From the NCBI GenBank assembly GCA_023440705.1, contig JAEXRP010000008.1, forward strand, positions 68,920 to 132,919: a stretch of 64,000 nucleotides of DNA, written 5' to 3'. Positions within the stretch are counted from its first letter, which is position 1. Each line of letters opens with the position of its first letter. The DNA is from Soonwooa sp023440705. GTDB taxonomy: Bacteria; Bacteroidota; Bacteroidia; Flavobacteriales; Weeksellaceae. Under the pieces are notes generated by a model. It did not search any database. It had not been told where the DNA came from and saw nothing but the letters and a program-made list of their open reading frames with translations. Shown here one piece after another: positions 42,296 to 50,513 of this stretch. The translations under genes were made by a program, and so were the position numbers.

Positions 42296-43916
42296 ATGGT
42301 AAAATATTCATTATTTTCGTTAAAATTATTTTCTTTTTTTTCTGATTTTGGTTTGTACCAATTCAATTTTTGCTCAAAACGAGCATACCACGGAGGTTAA
42401 GTTTTTAGAAAATGAACAATGGTGGGGTGGCGCGGTTGCGTTGGGCTCTCAAATGCCTTATGTAAAGCCTTTGAAGGAGTTTAATCTAGCTTCTCAAAAC
42501 TATAATAATCAGGTGGTGCCTTTGTTTCTATCGAATAAAGGACGTTTTATTTGGAGCGAAAAGCCTTTCAAATTTGAAGTTCAAGATAAAGCGATACAAA
42601 TTAAATCCGATTTCGAAGATATCAAAATTCAACAATCGGGTTCGACTTTAAAATCTGCTTATTTGGAAGCCAGTAAAAAATATTTTCCAGCAACGGGAAC
42701 GCTTCCAGATCCTTTATTTTTCTCGATGCCGCAATACAATACTTGGATTGAGTTGATTTATAACCAAAATCAGCATGATATTTTAAAATATGCCCAAGGA
42801 ATTGCGGATAATAACTTTCCGAAAGGCGTTTTGATGATTGATGATAACTGGCAGAAATACTACGGTAATTTTGAATTTAAAGCTGAAAAGTTTCCTGGCC
42901 CGAAGCAAATGGTTGAAAAACTCCATTCGATGGGGTTTAAAGTGATGTTATGGGTTTGTCCTTTTGTGAGTTCGGATAGTCCAGAGTATAGAATGTTGGA
43001 AGAAAAAGGCTATTTAATTAAAGAAAAAGGGAAAAAATCGCCAGCAATTATTTCGTGGTGGAATGGAAAAAGTGCGTGCTTTGACTTAACCAATCCTGAA
43101 GCAAAAGCCTATTTCGTAGCTCAATTAAAAAAGATGCAAACGGAATATGGGATTGATGGATTCAAATTTGATGCGGGAGATAATCAATTTTACAATCCGA
43201 AATATATTGATAGTTATAAGAAAGATGCAATTTCTGTTGATCACACCAAAGCTTGGAGCGAAATTGGCTTGGAGTTTCCGTTTAATGAATACCGTGCGGG
43301 ATGGCAAATGGGTGGACAGCCGTTGGTACAAAGACTTGGTGACAAAGCCTATTCTTGGAAAGCCGTTCAAATGTTGATTCCAGATATGATCGCAGCTGGA
43401 CTTTTAGGTTATGCCTATACTTGCCCAGATATGATTGGTGGTGGCTCTTTCGCAGCATTTTTGAATCTAAAAGAAGGTGATTTTGATCAAAAATTAATCA
43501 TTCGATCAGCTCAAGTTCATGCGTTGATGCCGATGATGCAGTTTTCTGTTGCGCCTTGGAGAATTTTGGGCGCTCAGAATGTTGAAATTGCAAAGAACGC
43601 CGCAAAATTACACGAGAAATTCGGGCCATATATTTTGAAATATGCTCAATCTTCATCTAAAAATGGTGAACCAATTGTTCGTCACATGGATTATGTTTTC
43701 CCGAATCAAGGCTTTGATTTAACGAAAGATCAATTCATGTTGGGTGACAAATATATGGTTGCGCCAATTGTGACAACGGAAGATAAGCGAACGGTGAAAC
43801 TTCCGAAAGGAAAGTGGAAAGATGATTTAGGAAATGTAATTCAAGGTGGAAAAACTATCGAAATTGATGTTCCGCTAAGTCGATTGCCATATTACGAAAG
43901 ATTAGGAAAATACTAG
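42296..43916 (+). CDS. GH31 glycosidase (MYORG-like branch), frameshifted in its signal peptide
   Basis: The catalytic part is intact: TWIELIYNQNQHDILKYA, GVLMIDDNWQKYYG, WVCPFVSSDSPE, nucleophile Asp in GFKFDAGD (residue 275 counted from 42348) and acid/base Asp in TCPDMIGGG (361). The pattern resembles the MYORG/KIAA1161 branch, whose human member is an alpha-galactosidase; alpha-glucosidase activity is also possible. An ATG at 42296 reads a perfect start of a signal peptide but goes out of frame at an eight-T run (42334-42341). With one T fewer the frame joins LILVCTNSIFAQ exactly. As sequenced, only a TTG at 42348 starts in frame. This is either phase variation, a recent mutation or a sequencing error. 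Confidence 0.82.
42334..42341 (+). repeat. T8 homopolymer in the GH31 signal-peptide codons
   Basis: Eight consecutive T after TTC. Removing one restores a continuous frame from ATG 42296 to the catalytic domain. Slippage at such tracts is a classic on/off switch mechanism, and such tracts are also a common site of assembly error. Confidence 0.7.
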
Positions 43917-43937
43917 TATTTTGTATTTAAATTATAG

Positions 43938-43972
43938 AAAACCTTGCGATTATTTTGATTGCAAGGTTTTTT
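43938..43972 (+). terminator. terminator after GH31
   Basis: AAAACCTTGC pairs with GCAAGGTTTT across a T-rich loop, followed by T. Confidence 0.85.
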
Positions 43973-43992
43973 CATTTTGGTTAAAATTGATT

Positions 43993-44081
43993 TATATTTG
44001 CTGCATAAAACACAACACATGATTTTCTATTTTCGTCTGCAAACCATATTGCTAGACATTCATCATCAGCATTTTGATTAA
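43993..44081 (+). promoter_or_regulatory. -7 box and short leader reading frame before the antiporter
   Basis: TATATTTG (43993-44000) is an exact TAnnTTTG box, giving a leader of about 150 nt. The leader contains ATG 44019 to TAA 44079-44081, encoding 20 residues that end DIHHQHFD. The reading frame may be chance. Confidence 0.35.
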
Positions 44082-44158
44082 AGATTTCAAGGTTTTGATT
44101 TTCAAAATCGAGTGATTATTTCTTTACAATTCAACCTTTTTTTACAACGATTATTTTT

Positions 44159-45751
44159 ATGTTGCACGAGCTTTTACCATTTGGTTTAATCATGGTTTTC
44201 ATCATTGTGCTGCTCAATATTTGGGCGACAAAACTCAAAATAGCCTATCCCATTTTGCTGGTTTTAGCAGGGTTGGGGATTAGTTTTATTCCAGGTTTAC
44301 CCGTGATTCGTATCGATCCAGATATGATATTTTTTATCTTTTTACCGCCTCTTTTGTATGAAGCCTCATGGACCGTTTCTTTTAAAGAAATGAAAAAATG
44401 GTGGCGTATTATTGGAAGCTTTGCCTTTCTAGTGGTGTTTTTTACGGCTTTTTTGGTTGCTATTACAGCCAATCATTTCATTCCAGGATTTAGTATCGCA
44501 TTGGGTTTTGTTTTAGGTGGAATTGTTTCGCCTCCCGATGCTGTGAGTACGGGTGCTATCACCAAGTTTGTGAAAATTCCGAAATCGACATCTGCGATTC
44601 TAGAAGGGGAAAGTTTGTTAAATGATGCGTCTTCATTAATTGTATTTCGCTTTGCTTTGGTTGCCGTGGGAACGGGACAATTTATCTGGCAAACGGCGAT
44701 AACAGACTTTTTGTGGATGTTAGTTGGCGGTGTTGGAACCGGTTTGATTGTTGGTTTTATTTTCATGAGAATTCATAAAAAATGGTCTACAGATCGTGTT
44801 TCTGATACGGCGCTAACGCTAATTGCACCATATTTTATGTATTGGCTGGCAGAACAGGCGCATTGCTCGGGAGTTCTGGCGGTCGTAAGTGGCGGATTGT
44901 TTCTGTCGTCTCAACGATTAAGTTTTTTAAGTAGCAGCAGTAGAATAACTGGTTTCAGTGTTTGGCAAAGCTTTGTTTTTATCTTAAATGGAATCGTATT
45001 TCTCATCATTGGGCTTGAACTTCCCGAAATTGTTGATGGCATTAAAGCCAACGGAATTCCTCTAGAAACGGCAATTTTTTATGGTGCTATCGTCACGCTT
45101 GTTTTGATTTTGGCGCGAATGGTGAGTTCGTATATTGCGATTTTTGCGACCATCATTTTTCGTCCCAAAGTAGCCCATAATATGCAACAACAGGGCAGAA
45201 GTTGGTGGGCGCCATTAGCCATGGGTTGGACAGGAATGCGAGGCGTTGTTTCTTTAGCAGCGGCACTTTCAATTCCGTTGCAATTAAATGGTGAGCCTTT
45301 TCCGCATCGTAATTTAATTCTATTTATCACTTTTGAAGCCATTTTATTAACCTTGGTCGTGCAAGGATTGACTTTACCGTGGGTGATTTCAAAATTTAAG
45401 CCTTTTTCTGGATTAGCCAATTTGGAGCATGATGAACAAGAAACGCGTCAGCATATTAAAAAAGGTTTGAAACAGCATGTTTACGATCATATCAAAAACA
45501 AATTTGAAAGTGAAGAACGTTGGCAAGGTCATGCTGGGATGGAAAAGGTTTTAAAACATTGGGAAAATCAAGCCAATACACAGGATATTCGATGGATTGA
45601 TGATGATGTTAAAGCCGTTCTTTTAGAAATGTTTGAGTTGCAGCGAAATTACCTTCATGAACTGAATAAAGATCCAAAAATTGATGAAGAAATTATCCGT
45701 ATGCAAGTCTATCAAATCGATTTGGAAGAAGAAAGAATTCGATATGTTTGA
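44159..45751 (+). CDS. CPA1-family Na+/H+ antiporter (NhaP-like)
   Basis: 530 residues with about 12 helices over the first ~410 and a cytoplasmic helical tail of ~115 residues. CPA1 marks: FLPPLLYEASW, the GIVSPPDAVSTGAI unwound-helix region, LEGESLLNDASSLIVF (ion-binding Asp/Glu) and GWTGMRGVVSLAAALSIP. Exports Na+ (or K+) in exchange for H+ for pH and salt homeostasis. A single-gene unit with promoter box 43993 and terminator 45774. Confidence 0.92.
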   Translation: MLHELLPFGLIMVFIIVLLNIWATKLKIAYPILLVLAGLGISFIPGLPVIRIDPDMIFFIFLPPLLYEASWTVSFKEMKKWWRIIGSFAFLVVFFTAFLVAITANHFIPGFSIALGFVLGGIVSPPDAVSTGAITKFVKIPKSTSAILEGESLLNDASSLIVFRFALVAVGTGQFIWQTAITDFLWMLVGGVGTGLIVGFIFMRIHKKWSTDRVSDTALTLIAPYFMYWLAEQAHCSGVLAVVSGGLFLSSQRLSFLSSSSRITGFSVWQSFVFILNGIVFLIIGLELPEIVDGIKANGIPLETAIFYGAIVTLVLILARMVSSYIAIFATIIFRPKVAHNMQQQGRSWWAPLAMGWTGMRGVVSLAAALSIPLQLNGEPFPHRNLILFITFEAILLTLVVQGLTLPWVISKFKPFSGLANLEHDEQETRQHIKKGLKQHVYDHIKNKFESEERWQGHAGMEKVLKHWENQANTQDIRWIDDDVKAVLLEMFELQRNYLHELNKDPKIDEEIIRMQVYQIDLEEERIRYV

Positions 45752-45773
45752 TTTTAAATTTAATTTCAAAAAC

Positions 45774-45806
45774 AAAAAAACCTCCAACATTTTTGGAGGT
45801 TTTTTT
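45774..45806. terminator. bidirectional terminator
   Basis: AAAACCTCCAA pairs with TTGGAGGTTTT with A- and T-runs on the two sides, between the converging antiporter and DsbA-like genes. Confidence 0.9.
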
Positions 45807-45823
45807 ATAATTTATGGATTAAT

Positions 45824-46552
45824 TTAATCACATTTTCCGTTAATATCACAACTTGCACCAGAGTCAGATTCCAAAGTTGTAAAACCCGAATCTTTATTAA
45901 AATCGGCGTAAGATTGCTTAAGTGCATCTAAGAAATGATGAACCGGTTGCGCGCCTTTTACCGCATATTTTCTATTAAATACAAAAAACGGAACCGAGTC
46001 AACGCCAAGATCAGAAGCTTCAGCAATATCATCTTTTGCATATTTTAGAAACTCATCTTGTTGAAGTGCTTGGTTAACATCGTCAACTGACAATCCGATC
46101 TGTTGCCCCAAATCAAGTAGAGTAGTATCATCTGCTAAATCTTTTCCATCTGTGAAATGTGCTTTAAAGAAAACTTCTTCGGCTTGATCGCCCAATCCTT
46201 TCTCTTTTGCAAACTGAATAATTCTGTGCGCTTTGATGGAATTTGCTAACAATTGTGTTTCAAAATCAAAATCCAAGCCTGCATTTTTTGCCATTCCAGT
46301 TACATTTTCGAACATCACATTAACATCGTTAATGTTCATCCCTTTGCGGTTGGCGATGTATTCTGCCATCGTCGTTCGGATTTTAACTTCCTCTGGAATT
46401 GTCGGATCTAGTTGGAAAGATTTCCATTCGAATTCAACTTGGTCTTTGTGATCAAATTGCGCTAGAGCAGCTTCGAAATGTCTTTTTCCGATATAACAAA
46501 AAGGACACATGATGTCACTCCAGATTTCTATTTTCATTTTATTTGGATTCAT
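45824..46552 (-). CDS. DsbA-family oxidoreductase (FrnE-like)
   Basis: 242 residues without a signal peptide, so cytoplasmic. The thioredoxin-fold active site MCPFCYIGKRHFE (Cys16, Cys19) and the cis-Pro region VPFFVFNRKYAVKGAQPVHHFLDAL are those of FrnE-type proteins. These act on disulfides or in small-molecule isomerisation. The family usually starts at MKIEIWSD, so Met6 is an equally good start. The C-terminus carries an extra Cys pair (CDINGKCD). A motif shared with the efflux operon lies upstream (46585). Confidence 0.88.
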   Translation of the reverse strand: MNPNKMKIEIWSDIMCPFCYIGKRHFEAALAQFDHKDQVEFEWKSFQLDPTIPEEVKIRTTMAEYIANRKGMNINDVNVMFENVTGMAKNAGLDFDFETQLLANSIKAHRIIQFAKEKGLGDQAEEVFFKAHFTDGKDLADDTTLLDLGQQIGLSVDDVNQALQQDEFLKYAKDDIAEASDLGVDSVPFFVFNRKYAVKGAQPVHHFLDALKQSYADFNKDSGFTTLESDSGASCDINGKCD

Positions 46553-46584
46553 ATTTTTTTAAATTTTATTTAAACTAAAACTTA

Positions 46585-46605
46585 TACAAAGTTGCGACAA
46601 TTAAA
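46585..46605 (-). promoter_or_regulatory. 21-bp motif shared with the efflux operon, upstream of the dsbA-like gene
   Basis: Matches 31037-31057 at 20 of 21 positions and has the same orientation relative to the downstream gene (32 bp before the ATG). It contains CAACTTTG, one base from the -7 consensus, and TTGTCGCAA with dyad symmetry. Confidence 0.45.
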
Positions 46606-46607
46606 GT

Positions 46608-47216
46608 TTAAAACTCATATCCTAAGTTATGAAGTTCCTTTGCCAAGTCTGTTTCTGGCGTCACATGAATTGTAGCAAAACCTAAAGATTCCGCTGTTTT
46701 GATATTGTCAATGTTATCATCAATAAAAACAGATTCTTCCGCTGTTAGATCATAACGTTTCAACAAAACATGAAAAATTTTTGGATCAGGTTTTATTAAT
46801 TTTTCGTCTCCCGAAACAACTATTTTACCTTCAAATATTTGGAAAAAATCATAGTTTTCCAAAGCATAAGGAAACGTTTCTGCAGACCAATTCGTCAATC
46901 CATACAAAGGATATTTACCTTCTAACTGACGAAGTACAGCAACATTTTGAGGAATTTCACCTCGCAACATCGTTGTCCAGTTATCGTAATAAGCGCGGAT
47001 ATCTTTTTCGAAAAGAGGATGTTCTTTAACCAATTTTTCGGTGCCACGCTCGAGTGTTCTGCCACGATCTTGTTCTATATTCCAAGCGTTGGTTGCAATA
47101 TTTTTTAGAAAAAAATCCATGTCGGCTTCGTTGTCGAAGTGTGTTTTGAAATAGTATCGCGGATCCCAATCCATCAACACACCTCCAAAATCGAATATTA
47201 TATTTTTAAGTTTCAT
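46608..47216 (-). CDS. HAD-family hydrolase (YihX-like)
   Basis: 202 residues. Motif I FDFGGVLMDWDP (nucleophile Asp9), motif II GLTNWS, motif III Lys in KLIKPDPKIF and motif IV VFIDDNIDNI are all present with the cap-C1 helical insertion (~residues 20-85). This is the haloacid dehalogenase branch that includes E. coli YihX, a glucose-1-phosphate phosphatase; related enzymes act on other sugar phosphates. It lies upstream of the dsbA-like gene on the same strand with 55 bp between. Confidence 0.9.
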   Translation of the reverse strand: MKLKNIIFDFGGVLMDWDPRYYFKTHFDNEADMDFFLKNIATNAWNIEQDRGRTLERGTEKLVKEHPLFEKDIRAYYDNWTTMLRGEIPQNVAVLRQLEGKYPLYGLTNWSAETFPYALENYDFFQIFEGKIVVSGDEKLIKPDPKIFHVLLKRYDLTAEESVFIDDNIDNIKTAESLGFATIHVTPETDLAKELHNLGYEF

Positions 47217-47228
47217 GTATGCAAAATA

Positions 47229-47255
47229 TAAAAAAGACCGTTAAAAACGGTCTTT
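47229..47255 (-). terminator. terminator of the Prx-Trx operon
   Basis: AAAGACCGTT pairs with AACGGTCTTT and is followed by six T on the minus strand, 22 bp beyond the stop of the small protein gene. Confidence 0.85.
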
Positions 47256-47276
47256 AGTACGATAAAAAATCGCTAA

Positions 47277-47525
47277 TTATTTATCAATAGAACCCATCAC
47301 CTTTTGTGCAAAAGCGTTAAGGGCATCTTTCTCGGATAATCCGTTGCTCACTTCGTTGTGTACTTCCAAAGCACCGCAGATATTGGTAATCATCTCACCA
47401 ACAACATCCAATTCTTCTTCTTTCACACTACGGAATTCGCAGAAGCTTTCCAATACTTCCAAAGCTGTGTTAAGTTGCTCAGGCGTTTGTGTTTGATAAA
47501 ATTGTCTTATGATAGGTAATTTCAT
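47277..47525 (-). CDS. small conserved protein (DUF6952-like) of the peroxiredoxin operon
   Basis: 82 residues, mostly helical and acidic: MKLPIIRQFYQTQTPEQLNTALEVLESF, then ITNICGALEVHNEVSNGLSEKDALNAF. It resembles what I know of DUF6952, a small Bacteroidota family. Two Cys (in SFCEF and NICGA) could take part in redox chemistry. Third gene of peroxiredoxin-thioredoxin-small protein on one strand, so it may assist peroxide detoxification. The function is unknown. Confidence 0.7.
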   Translation of the reverse strand: MKLPIIRQFYQTQTPEQLNTALEVLESFCEFRSVKEEELDVVGEMITNICGALEVHNEVSNGLSEKDALNAFAQKVMGSIDK

Positions 47526-47639
47526 GTCTTACTTATTTGGTTTAAAAACATTTATTTAAAATTAATTAGTTCTCGAAAAATTACTAAAACTGACTAATTT
47601 TACTTAAAGTTTCAAATTATTATTAAAATCGAAAAGCTA

Positions 47640-47951
47640 TTAAGCTTTCAATTCGTCGAATAAAGTGTTCAAGCTATCCGCTTGATTGGTTTGCACTTGG
47701 TTTTTCAAAGCGCCATTTTCGAAAGCTGCAAAAGTTGGAAGGTTATCCACGTTTGCCATTTTTCTACTTTCAGGAAGATTTTCCGCATCTACATAATAGA
47801 AAGGAATATCTTCATTTTCCGAAGCCAATTTCTTGAATTTAGGCTTCATAATTCTACAATTTCCACACCAAGAAGCGCCGTATTGTACCATCACTTTTGG
47901 GTTTTCACTTAGGATTTGTTGTAGGTTATCTTCTTTTAATTCTAAAAACAT
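47640..47951 (-). CDS. thioredoxin-family protein
   Basis: 103 residues, one thioredoxin fold, no signal peptide. The active site is WCGNC (Cys29, Cys32), differing from the classic WCGPC; cis-Pro is in VDNLPTFAAFENG. Placed between the peroxiredoxin and the DUF6952-like gene, it is the likely electron donor of the peroxiredoxin. The WCGNC dipeptide should alter the redox potential relative to TrxA. Confidence 0.9.
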   Translation of the reverse strand: MFLELKEDNLQQILSENPKVMVQYGASWCGNCRIMKPKFKKLASENEDIPFYYVDAENLPESRKMANVDNLPTFAAFENGALKNQVQTNQADSLNTLFDELKA

Positions 47952-48051
47952 TTTCTTGGATTTTGGGTATTAAAAATGTGATAATTTGTAAATAATCATC
48001 TTCAGTCACCCTCAGCATTACAAATTATCACATTAGATTATTTTAGGACAA

Positions 48052-48684
48052 TTAGTGTTTTGCTAAGTATTCTGCAGTCGAAGTTCTGTCAGCTTTCATA
48101 GCATCTTTACCTTCTTCCCAGTTAGCTGGACAAACTTCTCCGTGTTTTTGTACGTGTGTGTAAGCATCGATAAGTCTTAAGAACTCGCTTACGTTTCTAC
48201 CTAATGGCATATCGTTAACCGCTTCGTGGAAGATTTTTCCAGTCTCGTCGATTAGGTAAGTCGCTCTGTAAGTTACGTTAGATCCTGTGTAGATTTCGTT
48301 ACCTTCATCATCAAAATCGATATCTTGGTCAACAATACCTAATAGGTTAGAAAGGTGTCTGTGTGTATCCGCTAGGATAGGGTAAGTTACACCTTCAATA
48401 CCACCGTTATCTTTTGGCGTGTTCAACCATGCGAAGTGTACTTCGTTAGTATCGCAAGACGCACCAATTACGATTGTATTTCTTTTTTTGAACTCATCCA
48501 AAGCATCTTGGAAAGCGTGTAATTCTGTAGGACATACAAAAGTAAAATCTTTTGGATACCAGAATAATAATACTTTTTGTTGATTTTCAACTGCCTCATT
48601 TAGGATGTTAATTCTAAGATTATCACCCATTTCGCTCATTGCATCGATTGTTACATTCGGGAATTGTCTTCCTACTAATGACAT
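48052..48684 (-). CDS. typical 2-Cys peroxiredoxin (AhpC/Prx1 type)
   Basis: 210 residues. Peroxidatic Cys51 in DFTFVCPTEL and resolving Cys185 in GEVCPANW identify a typical 2-Cys enzyme that reduces H2O2 and organic peroxides. The decameric Prx features GIEGVTYPILAD and PLGRNVSEFLRLIDAYTHVQ are present. First gene of an operon with the thioredoxin; no AhpF reductase is present, which fits thioredoxin dependence. A promoter box lies at 48731. Confidence 0.95.
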   Translation of the reverse strand: MSLVGRQFPNVTIDAMSEMGDNLRINILNEAVENQQKVLLFWYPKDFTFVCPTELHAFQDALDEFKKRNTIVIGASCDTNEVHFAWLNTPKDNGGIEGVTYPILADTHRHLSNLLGIVDQDIDFDDEGNEIYTGSNVTYRATYLIDETGKIFHEAVNDMPLGRNVSEFLRLIDAYTHVQKHGEVCPANWEEGKDAMKADRTSTAEYLAKH

Positions 48685-48730
48685 AATTTTATATTTTTAA
48701 AGTTAAACTCTTGTTTCAAATTTTGTAGTA

Positions 48731-48738
48731 CAAAGGTA
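48731..48738 (-). promoter_or_regulatory. -7 box of the peroxiredoxin operon
   Basis: TACCTTTG on the minus strand fits TAnnTTTG, 46 bp upstream of the ATG. I see no OxyR-like dyad. Confidence 0.55.
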
Positions 48739-48817
48739 ATAAGATTTTGTGAATTAAAAAATTAAAATCAATTTATAAAATCTATCACTATAAATTTGAA
48801 ATTATTCTAAATTATTT

Positions 48818-48922
48818 GGGCGCTTTAACCGGCTTTCACTACTCGCTTTTTTGCAAGGTCGCTGAGCGGAGCCGAAGCTACCTTGCAAAAAGAGCTCAAA
48901 CATGCCGTTCAATCCGGAGCGC
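48818..48922 (+). repeat. REP-like nested hairpin element, copy D
   Basis: Outer ends GCGCTTTAACCGG and CCGGAGCGC pair; the inner arms CTTTTTTGCAAGGT and ACCTTGCAAAAAGAG are almost perfectly complementary. It shares ACTCGCT and GAGCTCAAACA with copy B at matching positions. It lies in the gap between the aminotransferase and peroxiredoxin units (both minus strand). Confidence 0.65.
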
Positions 48923-48965
48923 TTTGACTATCTTTTTGCTATATAAATTTACAACTTAAACAAAA

Positions 48966-48994
48966 GAAAACCAAGCTTATACAACTTGGTTTTC
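48966..48994 (-). terminator. hairpin terminator downstream of the aminotransferase
   Basis: GAAAACCAAG pairs with CTTGGTTTTC, T-rich on both sides. It is about 210 bp beyond the aminotransferase stop, past an AT-rich stretch and a tandem repeat. No other feature is seen in 48995-49140. Confidence 0.6.
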
Positions 48995-49140
48995 TATGAT
49001 ATTTGTTAGGTTATTTTAAATATTAAAACATTAAAAAATTTAAGTATTAAAAAATTAAAATATTTAAAAATTGAAGCATTTAAAAATTCCGAATGCAATT
49101 AGATTAATCAAAAATCATATATTAAAAAAATTCATAATTC

Positions 49141-49188
49141 TTTAATCTCTCAATCTTTCAATCTTTTAATCTTCTAATCTTTTAATCT
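49141..49188. repeat. 8-bp tandem repeat (YYYAATCT, six copies)
   Basis: TTTAATCT, CTCAATCT, TTCAATCT, TTTAATCT, TCTAATCT, TTTAATCT run head to tail immediately after the aminotransferase stop. A short microsatellite of unknown role. Confidence 0.6.
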
Positions 49189-49203
49189 TTCAATAATCAA
49201 CAA

Positions 49204-50394
49204 CTACAAATCTTTAACAAATTCCTTTATTCTTCGCATCGCTTCAATAAGATCAGCTTCAGAGGTTGCGTAAGAGAATCGAATACAATTAGGATTTCCG
49301 AACGATGTTCCGCCAATGCAACCAACATGCGCATGTTCTAAAATGCACATTGCAAAATCGTCAGCATCTTTTATTAATGTTCCTTCAATCGTTTTCCCAA
49401 TGAAATAAGAAATATCTGGGAAGAAGTAGAATGCACTTTTCGGAAGATTACATTTGAAGCCGTTGATGTTTTTCATTAGATCGTAAACCAAGTCACGACG
49501 TTTATGGAAAGCGTCGATCATATAGTTAAGTTCAGATTTTGGCATTTCCAAAGCAGTGATAGAAGCGCGTTGTGCCACGGTATTGGGTCCACTCGTCATT
49601 TGACCTTGGATTTTATCACAAGCTTTCGCCAACCATTCTGGACACGCCGAATAACCGATTCTCCAACCAGTCATCGCAAAAGCTTTACTCATCCCGTTGA
49701 TAACCGCCGTTTGCTCATAAACTTCAGGGAATTCCGCAATCGAAGTATGCTTTCCTGTATAATTAATGTATTCGTAGATTTCATCGGAGATTATCGTGAT
49801 TTGCGGATATTTTGCAACAACTGCTGCAATCGCTTTTAGCTCATCATAAGTGTAAAAACTTCCCGACGGATTACATGGCGAACTGTAAAGAATAGCTTTT
49901 GTTTTTGGCGTAATGGCATGTTCTAATTGTTCGGCCGTCATTTTAAACTCGGTGTCGATGCTGGTTTCGATAAAGACAGATTTTCCGCCCATCATTTTTA
50001 CCATTTCGTCATAACTCACCCAATATGGCGCTGGCAAAATTACTTCATCACCATCATTAATAATAGAAGCTAAAACATTAATTATCGATTGTTTAGCCCC
50101 ATTAGAAACGCAAATTTGCGTAGGTTTATAATCAAGATTGTTATCTCTTTTTAGTTTGTTAGCGACGGCTTGTCTCAATTCCAAAAATCCGGGAACAGGC
50201 GAGTAGTGGCTATAGTTTTCGTTAATGGCATCAAAAGCCGCTTGTTTTATTTTTTCGGGAACATCAAAATCGGGTTCTCCAAGAGTAAGACTGATAACAT
50301 CTATACCATTAGCTTTCATTTCTCGTACTTTATTACTCATTACAAAAGTTTGAGAATAGCTTAATCTATTAAGACGGTCAGAATATTTTTCCAT
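49204..50394 (-). CDS. PLP-dependent aminotransferase (aspartate aminotransferase class I)
   Basis: 396 residues of fold-type I, subgroup I-gamma. The Schiff-base Lys237 is in GMSKAFAMTGWRIGYSACP; other marks are LTLGEPDFDVPEKI, SNGAKQSIINV, YSSPCNPSGSFY (Asn of NP motif), ISDEIYEYINY and the C-terminal IRFSYATS (Arg for the substrate carboxylate). It transfers amino groups between aspartate (or another amino acid) and 2-oxoglutarate. It has an exact -7 box at 50414. Confidence 0.93.
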   Translation of the reverse strand: MEKYSDRLNRLSYSQTFVMSNKVREMKANGIDVISLTLGEPDFDVPEKIKQAAFDAINENYSHYSPVPGFLELRQAVANKLKRDNNLDYKPTQICVSNGAKQSIINVLASIINDGDEVILPAPYWVSYDEMVKMMGGKSVFIETSIDTEFKMTAEQLEHAITPKTKAILYSSPCNPSGSFYTYDELKAIAAVVAKYPQITIISDEIYEYINYTGKHTSIAEFPEVYEQTAVINGMSKAFAMTGWRIGYSACPEWLAKACDKIQGQMTSGPNTVAQRASITALEMPKSELNYMIDAFHKRRDLVYDLMKNINGFKCNLPKSAFYFFPDISYFIGKTIEGTLIKDADDFAMCILEHAHVGCIGGTSFGNPNCIRFSYATSEADLIEAMRRIKEFVKDL

Positions 50395-50413
50395 GATAAA
50401 ATTAATTATCGGA

Positions 50414-50421
50414 CAAAGATA
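50414..50421 (-). promoter_or_regulatory. -7 box of the aminotransferase
   Basis: TATCTTTG on the minus strand is an exact TAnnTTTG match, 19 bp upstream of the ATG, giving a very short leader. Confidence 0.6.
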
Positions 50422-50513
50422 ATATTTAAAAGGAATAGAAATTAGATTAATCTTTTTTAAAAAGCTTTAAAACTTGACCTAAAACTATTATTTCTTTTTC
50501 CTAATTTCGCAGC

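Noticed and set aside
49021..49194. CRISPR-like array in the AT-rich stretch after the aminotransferase
   Set aside because: The repeat unit is only 8 bp with no spacers; it is a simple tandem repeat.
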